Below, piece after piece: positions 16,101 through 22,933 of a stretch of 61,989 nt of DNA. The first letter of the stretch is position 1; each line of letters starts with the position of its first letter. A model generated the notes under the pieces. It saw nothing but the letters and a program-made list of their open reading frames with translations. It was not told where the DNA came from and ran no database searches. Both the position numbers and the translations under genes were made by a program. Origin of the DNA: Lacicoccus alkaliphilus DSM 16010 (GTDB lineage: Bacteria > Bacillota > Bacilli > Staphylococcales > Salinicoccaceae); assembly GCF_900142805.1 (NCBI RefSeq), contig NZ_FRCF01000012.1, positions 14,561-76,549 of the forward strand. Reading direction: 5' to 3'.

Positions 16101-16330
16101 GTCCGGATAGAACCGGGGGCATGGGTGTGTCCGTCTGGATATAGGAATGGAATCCGGACAGAACCGGGGACGTGGGTGTCGCTGTCTGGATATAGGAATG
16201 GAATCCGGACAGAATGGGGGACGTGGGTGTCGCTGTCTGGATATAGGAATGGAATCCGGACAGAATGGGGGACGTGGGTGTCGCCGTCTGGATATAGGAA
16301 TGGGATCCGGACAGAAACGGAGGTGGGTGT
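16101..16330. repeat. 51-bp tandem repeat array, about 4.5 copies
   Basis: Copies begin at 16101, 16152, 16203, 16254 and 16305, exactly 51 bp apart; the last decays after about 26 bp. Copies 2 to 4 are nearly identical. Each unit holds an inverted pair ATCCGGACAG / CTGTCTGGAT. Because 51 is a multiple of three, the array is stop-free in several frames on both strands, but no RBS-supported gene runs through it. This fills the 380-bp gap between a small membrane gene and the zinc lipoprotein gene; nothing else is visible there. Confidence 0.92.
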
Positions 16331-16382
16331 ACTTCCGCCCGACTCCGTAATCAAAAGTGCATCGACCTGCAACCAACACCCA

Positions 16383-16406
16383 AAAAAAAAGAGGCCTCAG
16401 GGCCTC
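16383..16406 (-). terminator. Terminator of the zinc lipoprotein gene
   Basis: Stem GAGGCC / GGCCTC with a nine-base A run at 16382-16390, which is the U tract when read leftward. Confidence 0.85.
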
Positions 16407-16407
16407 T

Positions 16408-17586
16408 TTACTCATTTAAAACTCTATCGAGCACAGAAATGTTATCACGCATGAGCGACTGGTACGTCGCATCGTCTGCATCTTCATCAGTCAGCACTTC
16501 CAGGTTGTGGAATTCCAGTGTCTCCGTGCCGGTGGAGCTCTGAATCGTATCCGTGACACGGGAAGTGACGTTCTGTTCATACAGGATATAATCTACATCA
16601 TTTTCCTCGATATCATCAACGATTGCCGTGAGATCCTGCTGGCTGGGCTCTTCATTGTTCAGGCCATTGATGGCCGCCTGTTCAAAACCGTATCTGTCAG
16701 CCAGGTAACCGATGGATTCATGTGAAATATAGACAATGTCGCGCGTTGTATCTTCAGTGACCGTTTTTAAATCTTCATCGATCTCATCCAGATCGGTAAT
16801 CAGCGATTCATAGTTCTCTTCATAGAGCGACGCTTGCTCCGGGTTCAAGTCGACCAGTTTATCTTTAATTTCTTCTGCCATGGACTGTGCAAACACGGGA
16901 TCGAGCCATACGTGCGGATCGGTGGAGCCGTGATCATGGCCGTGTTCTTCATGCTCTTCGTGGCCGTGTTCTTCGTGCGCTTCATGGCCGTGTTCTTCAT
17001 GCTCTTCATGGCCGTGTTCTTCATGCTCTTCATGGCCGTGTTCTTCATGCGCTTCATGGCCGTGTTCTTCATGCGCTTCATGGCCGTGTTCTTCATGCTC
17101 TTCATGGCCGTTTTCTTCATGCTCTTCGTGGCCGTGTTCTTCATGCGCTTCGTGGCCGTGTTCTTCGTGCGCTTCATGGCCGTGTTCTTCGTGCTCTTCA
17201 TGGCCGTGATCGTGGTCATGTTCAAGTAACTGATCATCCGAGATGCTTGCAGCAGCCGGTAAAAATTCGGTGTGGCTGTCGACTGCATTTTTGATGGTGT
17301 TTGCGACCGGATCGAATTCATCCGTCGTATAAACGAAGAGGTCGCCTTCGGCAAAACCGACCATATCTTTCTGCGTCGGCTCGTAAGTGTGGATATCCAC
17401 ACCCTTCGGATAGATCGTCTGGACATTCACGGTGTCCCCGCCGATCTGTTCTGTAAAGCTTTTAAGCGGGAAGACGGTGGTGTAGACTTCAAGCGGTCCG
17501 TCTTCTGCTGCGCTGCTGCTTTCATTGCCGCAGGCGGCGAGTGTGAGCAGCATGACGGGTATCAGTGTTTTTATTATTCCTTTCAT
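16408..17586 (-). CDS. Zinc ABC transporter substrate-binding lipoprotein with His-rich array (ZnuA/AdcA-like)
   Basis: A 392-aa cluster A-I metal-binding protein. Lipobox LAAC is at residues 16-19. The first lobe has TTVFPLKSFTEQIGG and the metal His in VDIHTYEPT. The usual His-rich loop is expanded to 11 octapeptides of the form HGHEEHEE (residues 127-214), then HGHDHG. After it come DPHVWLDP (second metal His), SHESIGYL (third) and a C-terminal lobe. Homologues are about 300 aa; the excess is the repeat. The promoter contains a Zur box. No permease or ATPase gene is adjacent, so the rest of the zinc transporter is encoded elsewhere. Confidence 0.92.
   Translation of the reverse strand: MKGIIKTLIPVMLLTLAACGNESSSAAEDGPLEVYTTVFPLKSFTEQIGGDTVNVQTIYPKGVDIHTYEPTQKDMVGFAEGDLFVYTTDEFDPVANTIKNAVDSHTEFLPAAASISDDQLLEHDHDHGHEEHEEHGHEAHEEHGHEAHEEHGHEEHEENGHEEHEEHGHEAHEEHGHEAHEEHGHEEHEEHGHEEHEEHGHEAHEEHGHEEHEEHGHDHGSTDPHVWLDPVFAQSMAEEIKDKLVDLNPEQASLYEENYESLITDLDEIDEDLKTVTEDTTRDIVYISHESIGYLADRYGFEQAAINGLNNEEPSQQDLTAIVDDIEENDVDYILYEQNVTSRVTDTIQSSTGTETLEFHNLEVLTDEDADDATYQSLMRDNISVLDRVLNE
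16945..17208 (-). repeat. 24-bp coding repeats, 11 His/Glu octapeptides
   Basis: Eleven in-frame 24-bp units encode HGH(E/A)(E/A)HEE-type octapeptides; one copy begins with Asn instead of His. Units differ only at a few codons, indicating recent slippage-type expansion. Frames on both strands stay open through it, which creates false overlapping ORFs. Confidence 0.93.
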
Positions 17587-17624
17587 GAAAGGGCTCCTTT
17601 AAATAAGAATCATTACGTTTTAAA

Positions 17625-17653
17625 ATTATATCGTAATGGTTACGATTAATCAA
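17625..17653 (-). promoter_or_regulatory. Zinc lipoprotein promoter with Zur box in the spacer
   Basis: On the minus strand: -35 TTGATT (17653-17648), 17-bp spacer, -10 TATAAT (17630-17625). The spacer holds TCGTAATGGTTACGA (17631-17645), 14 of 15 bases of the firmicute Zur box TCGTAATnATTACGA. Zur bound there would block RNA polymerase directly, giving repression in high zinc. Confidence 0.85.
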
Positions 17654-17685
17654 CACTTATTTAAAAAATTCATTATTAATAGCGG

Positions 17686-17714
17686 TTGAAAAATTACGCG
17701 AAAACGTGTAGAAT
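17686..17714 (+). promoter_or_regulatory. rpmG promoter
   Basis: TTGAAA, 17-bp spacer, TAGAAT. The predicted start near 17721 gives a leader of about 119 bases before rpmG. Confidence 0.7.
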
Positions 17715-17720
17715 AGGTTG

Positions 17721-17839
17721 GTAACTATAAATGAAGGTCTTGAATATATACGAGTCATCCAGCACGCCGGATGATCAACTGGCCAGTTGATTAGTAAACA
17801 GACCTCATGTTCAAGAATATTATTTAGGAGGGAATATTG
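17721..17839 (+). promoter_or_regulatory. Structured 5' leader of rpmG
   Basis: Two adjacent hairpins (TCATCC / GGATGA and the perfect palindrome CAACTGGCCAGTTG) lie between AAGGTCTTGAA near the start and AGACCTCATGTTCAAGA near the RBS. The outer segments can pair through AGGTCT/AGACCT or TCTTGAA/TTCAAGA. The arrangement suggests a regulatory leader, possibly autogenous; no known class is recognised. Confidence 0.5.
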
Positions 17840-17989
17840 ATGAGAGTAAATGTAACTTTAGCTTGTACAGAATGCGGTGACCGCAACTACATTACAACTA
17901 AAAACAAAAGAAATAATCCTGAGCGTATTGAAATGAACAAATATTGCCCAAGATTAAACAAATACACGTTACACCGTGAAACGAAATAA
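17840..17989 (+). CDS. rpmG: 50S ribosomal protein L33
   Basis: A 49-aa large-subunit protein starting [17 protein letters not shown] and ending TLHRETK, the standard length and ends for L33. The zinc ribbon has C9 and C12 (CTEC) and C36 (YCPRL), but the fourth position of the second CxxC is Leu, as in the RpmGA-type paralogue. Start ATG 17840 follows TAGGAGGG. A Zur box lies about 195 bp upstream but belongs to the divergent zinc lipoprotein promoter. Confidence 0.93.
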   Translation: MRVNVTLACTECGDRNYITTKNKRNNPERIEMNKYCPRLNKYTLHRETK

Positions 17990-17997
17990 TAATCTTA

Positions 17998-18038
17998 AAA
18001 AGTGTAAAGTCTAAATATTTGGACTTTACACTTTTTTT
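17998..18038 (+). terminator. Terminator after rpmG
   Basis: Stem AGTGTAAAGTC / GACTTTACACT with flanking A run and seven T. Confidence 0.9.
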
Positions 18039-18152
18039 GTGAATAAAGCCGGGTGAGCCGTATTTTGTCCCGGCTGTATCGTTTTTGATTTTAATGGTGT
18101 CTGTATATGATATAATCAACTTAAAATTAAGATTGAAAAAGGAGTACAAAAA

Positions 18153-19028
18153 ATGACTACAATAATGGATGGTAAGAAAGTGGCCGCTCATTTATCCGAA
18201 GAAATCAAAGAGGTCGTCGAGAAGTCGCACAGCCTCGGCATCACACCTAAAGTCGCCCTTGTCAGAGTGGGTGATTTGTCGGATTCAATTTCTTATGAAA
18301 ATGCGGCTGTCAAACGCTTCGAAAAATTGGGCATCGAAACAGAACGATTCTCTTTTCCTGAAGACGTTTCGGCAAGAGCTTTCTTAAGCCGTTTCAGGGA
18401 AATCAATGAGGATTATTCCATCAATGGCATTCTGCTGCTCCAGCCGATCCCGAAACACATTGATATGAAACGGGTGGTTGAAATCATGAACCCGATCAAA
18501 GATATAGATGGCATGACACCCGATAACATGGGGAAACTCATCGTCAAGGAAAAGAATCGCCTTGAGCCCTGCACCCCTGCTGCCGTCATGGAAATGCTCA
18601 AATTTTATGACATTGACCTGAAGGGTAAAAATGTGACGGTGGTCGGTGCAAGTGCCGTAGTGGGCAAGCCGCTGTCCCTTCTGCTCATGAACCAGGAAGC
18701 GACCGTGACGACATGCAACCTGTATACGGACGACCTGGTGGCAAAATGTAAAGATGCAGATGTCATCATCAGTGCGGCGGGCGCCGTGAACCTGATCGAC
18801 GAACCGCACGTAAAAGAAGGTGCAGTCGTCGTAGATGTGGGCATCAATTTCAATGAGGAAGGTAAACTTGTCGGAGACGTGAATTATGAAGCTGTGAAAG
18901 ACAAAACTTCTTATATCACACCGGTTCCGGGCGGCATCGGGGCAATCACGACGACCGTGCTCGCTTATCACCTGATGCTTGCGACAGATTACCAGAAAGA
19001 ACCTGTACTATTCCTGGAAAACCACTGA
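18153..19028 (+). CDS. folD: FolD-family methylenetetrahydrofolate dehydrogenase (divergent type)
   Basis: A 291-aa protein of the FolD family, which oxidises methylene-THF with NAD(P) and hydrolyses methenyl-THF. Landmarks: SYENAAVKRFEKLGI (45-61), GILLLQPIPKHID (92-104), KDIDGMTPDNMG (116-127), GASAVVGKP (165-173) and PVPGGIGAITTTVL near the end. The active-site Tyr (48) and Asp (119) are present. The Lys expected four residues after Tyr is Ala52, and the Gln of the usual VQLP motif is Leu96, with Gln at 97. It thus belongs to a divergent FolD branch and may lack cyclohydrolase activity. Promoter -10 TATAAT near 18112; start follows AAAAGGAG. Confidence 0.87.
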   Translation: MTTIMDGKKVAAHLSEEIKEVVEKSHSLGITPKVALVRVGDLSDSISYENAAVKRFEKLGIETERFSFPEDVSARAFLSRFREINEDYSINGILLLQPIPKHIDMKRVVEIMNPIKDIDGMTPDNMGKLIVKEKNRLEPCTPAAVMEMLKFYDIDLKGKNVTVVGASAVVGKPLSLLLMNQEATVTTCNLYTDDLVAKCKDADVIISAAGAVNLIDEPHVKEGAVVVDVGINFNEEGKLVGDVNYEAVKDKTSYITPVPGGIGAITTTVLAYHLMLATDYQKEPVLFLENH

Positions 19029-19406
19029 TCAGATCATAAAGATATTCAAAATATCGATGAATGAAATGAAGGCCATCTCTTCATCATCATTCTTTTGTCC
19101 GATGACCATCATGCTCCAGACATCAACGGAGATGACCTTCATGTCGACGGAGAATCTGCAGCCGTCATAATAATACTCGATACGCACCTGCCTTTTTAAG
19201 GCAAGTGCGTTTTTTAATGTGCGGTCGATTTCCTCCAGACGGTCATCCGATAATTCCGGACGGCTGATCTTCACCTGGCTCTCCTGCATTTTCCGCACAT
19301 TTTCAAACTGCTCCGGCATCGTGGCGAATGGTGCCCATTTAATCATGCCGCGGCCCTGCGGGATATTTGAATTCAATGATTCTCTCGGCATCTCACGATA
19401 ATCCAT
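19029..19406 (-). CDS. YolD-like family protein
   Basis: A 125-aa protein with the YolD signature RGMIKWAPFATMPEQ near residue 19, followed by a helical linker and a beta-rich C-terminal half (VRIEYYYDGC, VDMKVISVD). YolD-like proteins occur beside DNA polymerase IV/V or alone; their role is uncertain. ATG 19406 follows GAGGGGG. Its stop abuts the folD stop with no intergenic base, so the two genes are tail to tail without room for a terminator. Confidence 0.82.
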   Translation of the reverse strand: MDYREMPRESLNSNIPQGRGMIKWAPFATMPEQFENVRKMQESQVKISRPELSDDRLEEIDRTLKNALALKRQVRIEYYYDGCRFSVDMKVISVDVWSMMVIGQKNDDEEMAFISFIDILNIFMI

Positions 19407-19543
19407 CACAATCCCCCTCTTTCCTATATTCTTTCATTACCCACATTATAAGAACATATGTTCTGTTAAGCAAGGGCGGAATTTATTCACCGAGTGTAGA
19501 ATCGTGTTAAAATGAATTCAACAATGAGAAAAAAGGTGACATG

Positions 19544-19828
19544 ATGAAGAAATTGATCGTAATACTCATATTATTCGCAGCAGTGATCCTGGTGCTTACA
19601 CTGCCGCTTGCACCGGAGACGAGCGATACCGAAAGGGTGATCGTCGACCATACCCTCGGCGTGGTGGTGCACCCGGTCTGCTTTGAAGAGGCGGGCCTCA
19701 CGAATTACATAGATGAAGTATCCTACAGCAATGCCATGGAAAACTATGAATATGAAATTTTGGGGGAGTGCTCCGAGGAGAGGCTGCAGACAGGAAGAAC
19801 GAGCATCTTAAGCAAAATATTTGATTAA
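19544..19828 (+). CDS. Membrane-anchored hypothetical protein
   Basis: A 94-aa protein with one N-terminal membrane helix (about residues 3-20) and an acidic exposed domain with two Cys (VHPVCFEE and LGECSEE) that could form a disulfide. RBS AAGGTGA fits ATG 19544 better than the adjacent ATG 19541. No family recognised. The 280 bp downstream hold only two hairpins. Confidence 0.7.
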   Translation: MKKLIVILILFAAVILVLTLPLAPETSDTERVIVDHTLGVVVHPVCFEEAGLTNYIDEVSYSNAMENYEYEILGECSEERLQTGRTSILSKIFD

Positions 19829-19924
19829 TAAAAATATATTGTTTTTTCTGACAATTGATGATACACTATGCACATACCATTATTTCATTCTTTCAACTAT
19901 TATTTGGAAATAGCCTTCCAATGC

Positions 19925-19954
19925 AGAAAAGGAACCGGAGACGGTTCCTTTTCT
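19925..19954. terminator. Bidirectional terminator-like hairpin
   Basis: Perfect 13-bp stem AGAAAAGGAACCG / CGGTTCCTTTTCT, about 100 bp after the anchored hypothetical gene. Confidence 0.75.
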
Positions 19955-20040
19955 GTGTCTTCAGAGGGTGAGGGCAGGCCGGAATATGGCAAGATTGTGA
20001 ACCTCGCACGCGCAACACCGGCCACCACCATGAAACATCA

Positions 20041-20091
20041 AAAATGAAGACCGGCCGGAAACCGCCATTGCGGCAGTTCCGGCCGGTCTTC
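20041..20091 (-). terminator. Terminator of ppaC
   Basis: Perfect 15-bp arms (20046-20060 and 20077-20091) with an inner CCGC/GCGG stem; the U tract (plus-strand AAAAATG) appears when read leftward, just past the ppaC stop. Confidence 0.85.
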
Positions 20092-20110
20092 AGCATCCGA
20101 AGGCCTTTAT

Positions 20111-21031
20111 TTATCCAAGCGCTTTTGTGATATTCGGCACCACTTGTTTTTTACGGGAGACGACGCCTTCCAGGAAGGCCGTATCTTCATCGAGGGAAAC
20201 GTCGAAAGCCTGTTCAACGACACCTGCATCGGTGCCGAGGGCGATCACTGACGAATTGGATTCCAGGATGTTCGTGATGACGAGCACGAACAGGTCGTAA
20301 CCTTCTGCGTCGATTTCTTTCTGGATCGCTTCGGTGAGTTCCGTTTTGCGCTCGAGCACTTCATCGACATCGATGACATTGACTTGGGCGATGCGTGTCG
20401 TCTTCGGACCCATTTCGAATGTCTTTGCATCGCCCGTCAAAAGTGCCTCGGCGGATTTATCCTTCGTCGAAGCGCCCGCTTTCAGCATTTCAACGCCGTA
20501 TTCGTCCGGGTCGACACCGGCGGTTTCCTGAAGTGCACGGGCAGCTTCAACATCCTCATCCGTCGTGGTCGGCGATTTGAATAGAAGTGTATCGGAAATG
20601 ATTGCCGACAGCATCAACCCGGCCATTTCACGGCTGATTTCAAGGTCTTTTTCCTTGTAGATCTTATGAAGGATCGTCGCTGTACATCCGACGGGCTCGG
20701 CTCTGTAGTAGAGCGGGCCTTCCGTCTGGAAGTTCGCGATGCGGTGGTGGTCCACAACTTTCAGGATGTTCGCCTGACCGATGTTTTCAGCGGACTGCTG
20801 GAACTCATTGTGATCCACGAGTATGACCTCGTCACCTTCGCCGACACCCGCGATCAGTCCGGGTGCTTCAACGCCGAAGTGATCGAGCGCATACTGCGTC
20901 TCTCCGTTGAGTTCGCCGAGGCGCGCCGCAACGACGTCATTGCCCAATTTGGTTTCAATATCCGCGAGTACTATCGCAGAGGTGATCGTATCTGTATCAG
21001 GATTCTGATGTCCAAAAATTTTAACAGCCAT
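20111..21031 (-). CDS. ppaC: Manganese-dependent inorganic pyrophosphatase
   Basis: A cytosolic family II pyrophosphatase, 306 aa (B. subtilis PpaC 309). The DHH-family metal site is visible: GHQNPDTDT near residue 7, LVDHNEFQQS and VVDHHRIANF near residues 75-100. The C-terminal DHHA2 substrate domain ends with SRKKQVVPNITKAL. ATG 21031 follows AAGGAG; an in-frame ATG six codons upstream lacks an RBS. It lies 59 bp after pncA on the same strand with no terminator between. Hydrolysis of PPi would pull NAD salvage reactions forward. Confidence 0.93.
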   Translation of the reverse strand: MAVKIFGHQNPDTDTITSAIVLADIETKLGNDVVAARLGELNGETQYALDHFGVEAPGLIAGVGEGDEVILVDHNEFQQSAENIGQANILKVVDHHRIANFQTEGPLYYRAEPVGCTATILHKIYKEKDLEISREMAGLMLSAIISDTLLFKSPTTTDEDVEAARALQETAGVDPDEYGVEMLKAGASTKDKSAEALLTGDAKTFEMGPKTTRIAQVNVIDVDEVLERKTELTEAIQKEIDAEGYDLFVLVITNILESNSSVIALGTDAGVVEQAFDVSLDEDTAFLEGVVSRKKQVVPNITKALG

Positions 21032-21089
21032 TTTGAAACTCCTTTTCAATCTGAGATATATTCATTTTAACATTTGATGTGCGTGCTTG

Positions 21090-21641
21090 CTACGGGTCGA
21101 CGACGGCACCGAGCGTATTTTTGAAATGCGCGAGTGCCACTTCGTGCGCTTCCGGATTGAATGAGGCGACACATGATTCCGGCACGATGATATCATAGCC
21201 GAGATTGTAGGCGTCCATCGCGGTATGCATGATGCATATGTCCGTCACGACGCCTGTGAGGACGACCGTATCGACCCTGCGTTCCTGCAGCAGCTGGTGG
21301 AGCCTTGTACCGCAAAACGCGCTGTAGCGTGTCTTATCGAGGAAGAACACATTTTCCTGCGACTTGATTTCCTCGTATTTGGCCGAGACTTCCCCGTACA
21401 GTTCGCGTCCCGGCGTGCCGTCGATGTTGTGGGGCGGGAAGAGCTTGTATTCAGGATGGTGCGTGTCACCCTCGAAATGCTGGTCCATCATGAAGAATAC
21501 AAACGCATCATCCTGTACAGCTTCGTCAATCTTACCTGCAATATTCCCCTCAATGGCCATCGCGGGTTCCCCGGCTGTGAGTTTTCCGTCGGGTGCCACA
21601 AAATCATAAGAGTAATCGATCACCAGTAAAGCTTTGTTCAT
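21090..21641 (-). CDS. pncA: Nicotinamidase
   Basis: A 183-aa isochorismatase-fold cysteine hydrolase converting nicotinamide to nicotinate. The N-terminal Asp is in LLVIDYSYDFV and the Lys in FLDKTRYSAFCGT. The nucleophile Cys is in GVVTDICIMHTA, which also has the cis-peptide GVVT feature. DQHFEGDTHHPE supplies the metal Asp and His. Length and sequence resemble B. subtilis PncA (YueJ). It is four bases downstream of an MFS gene, and pncB and nadE start about 1.3 kb away on the other strand, completing the salvage route to NAD. Confidence 0.9.
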   Translation of the reverse strand: MNKALLVIDYSYDFVAPDGKLTAGEPAMAIEGNIAGKIDEAVQDDAFVFFMMDQHFEGDTHHPEYKLFPPHNIDGTPGRELYGEVSAKYEEIKSQENVFFLDKTRYSAFCGTRLHQLLQERRVDTVVLTGVVTDICIMHTAMDAYNLGYDIIVPESCVASFNPEAHEVALAHFKNTLGAVVDP

Positions 21642-21645
21642 TTAA

Positions 21646-22830
21646 TCATTCCTTTACATCATTTCTTTTAATCGCCATATATACTATATTCAACATGAAG
21701 ACGATGAGAATCGCAACCACGAAGAACATGAAATACACTTCACCCCCGGTTTCAGTGATGATCGCCCCGCCGATCACGGGTCCGATTATGCTGCCGATGG
21801 AGAAGGCCATGCCCGCAATCAGGTTTCCGGCAGGGAGGTTATATGCCGGTGTCATATCCGCCATATAGCTGATGCCGAGCGAATACATGGAACCGACGAA
21901 AACCCCGGCGAGCGCAAATAAAACCATCAGCAGCCAGAATGAATCCGTGTAGACTTCCATCAGGAAAAACGCGCCGGCGCCGAGGAGGAGCAGCGCGCTG
22001 ATCAGGCGCGCCCGGCCGACTTTGTCCCCGAGGATGCCGATCGGGACCTGCAGGAGTATCGCACCGAAGGAGAACATCGGCAGTATCCACGTCACCTGGG
22101 AGATTTCAAAGTCGTTCCGGAGGGCGAAGACCGGGAAGTTCGTATTCAACGACCCTTCAAAAATCCCGAAGAGCATCGGCGCGAGAAAACACGCCCAGCT
22201 TGTGATGATGACGGCCCTGAAGTTCTTTAAAGTGTTGAAGAAACTGCTCGGCGCCCCGGAATCGACAGGTTTTGCACCCGGCGCATCCGGAAGCAGGAAA
22301 ATCAGCGGCCAGGCGATCATCGTGAGTACGCCTGAGACGATGAACGGCAGGGCTTCATTGATGACGACAAGTTCACTCACTTTCGGCCCGATCATGAAGC
22401 CGAATGAGAAGAAGAGCCCGTAAAATGCGATGATCTTCCCCATCTGACGGGGCGGTGTCGATTGGATCAGCCATGTCTGCGTGCTGAAATGGAGCATATT
22501 ATCCGCGACCCCGACGATCAGCCTGAGGACGAACCAGAACCAGATGGCTTCAAACGCCGGGAATAAAAACAGGGCGACCCCGACGGTGGCGCCGCCGATG
22601 ATGATCATGGGCATGTAGCCGTATTTCCTGAGCGGCGCCTCGATGAATAAGGCGGATACGAATACGCCGATGTAGAGGCCGGAAGCGTGCAGTCCGCTCA
22701 ACGCCGGAGAGATGCCGCGGTCTTCGAATATGAAGGAGATCAGCGGGAGCAGCAGCCCCTGTGAAAACCCCGAGATGCAGACGATGATGGAAAGTATGAT
22801 GAATTTGCGTTTAAAGCCGTTCGTGTCCAT
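21646..22830 (-). CDS. MFS transporter, first gene of the pncA operon
   Basis: A 394-aa, 12-helix major facilitator. The loop after helix 2 (APLRKYGYMPM) and the helix 5 region (GFMIGPKVSEL) fit drug/metabolite:H+ antiporter-type families, and GDKVGRAR repeats the motif in the second half. It reads directly into pncA with a four-base gap and is divergent from pncB across about 100 bp. That context suggests handling of nicotinamide, nicotinate or a related compound, but the sequence does not show the hallmarks of the known NiaP carriers, so the substrate is open. Confidence 0.85.
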   Translation of the reverse strand: MDTNGFKRKFIILSIIVCISGFSQGLLLPLISFIFEDRGISPALSGLHASGLYIGVFVSALFIEAPLRKYGYMPMIIIGGATVGVALFLFPAFEAIWFWFVLRLIVGVADNMLHFSTQTWLIQSTPPRQMGKIIAFYGLFFSFGFMIGPKVSELVVINEALPFIVSGVLTMIAWPLIFLLPDAPGAKPVDSGAPSSFFNTLKNFRAVIITSWACFLAPMLFGIFEGSLNTNFPVFALRNDFEISQVTWILPMFSFGAILLQVPIGILGDKVGRARLISALLLLGAGAFFLMEVYTDSFWLLMVLFALAGVFVGSMYSLGISYMADMTPAYNLPAGNLIAGMAFSIGSIIGPVIGGAIITETGGEVYFMFFVVAILIVFMLNIVYMAIKRNDVKE

Positions 22831-22933
22831 AAAAGCCTCCGATGTTTGAATGTTATAATCCGCCGGACCTGTGGTAAAATGATTGTAACTGAATTATAAC
22901 CGATTGAACGGACATACAGGAAGGACGGAAGAT

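Noticed and set aside
16101-16330. Possible CRISPR array
   Set aside because: The repeats are directly tandem with no unique spacers, and no cas genes are present.
15821-16415. Leftward and rightward ORFs of 120-180 codons through the 51-bp array
   Set aside because: They have no RBS and owe their openness to the 51-bp period; they also overlap the small membrane gene and the terminators.
16834-17426. Several overlapping ORFs on both strands inside the zinc lipoprotein gene
   Set aside because: They are shadows of the 24-bp His-repeat; only the lipoprotein frame has a lipobox, RBS, promoter and family motifs.
19893-20096. Minus-strand 67-codon ORF between ppaC and the anchored hypothetical gene
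   Set aside because: It covers two terminator hairpins, has no RBS, and its translation is Arg/Cys/Trp-rich and unlike the neighbours.
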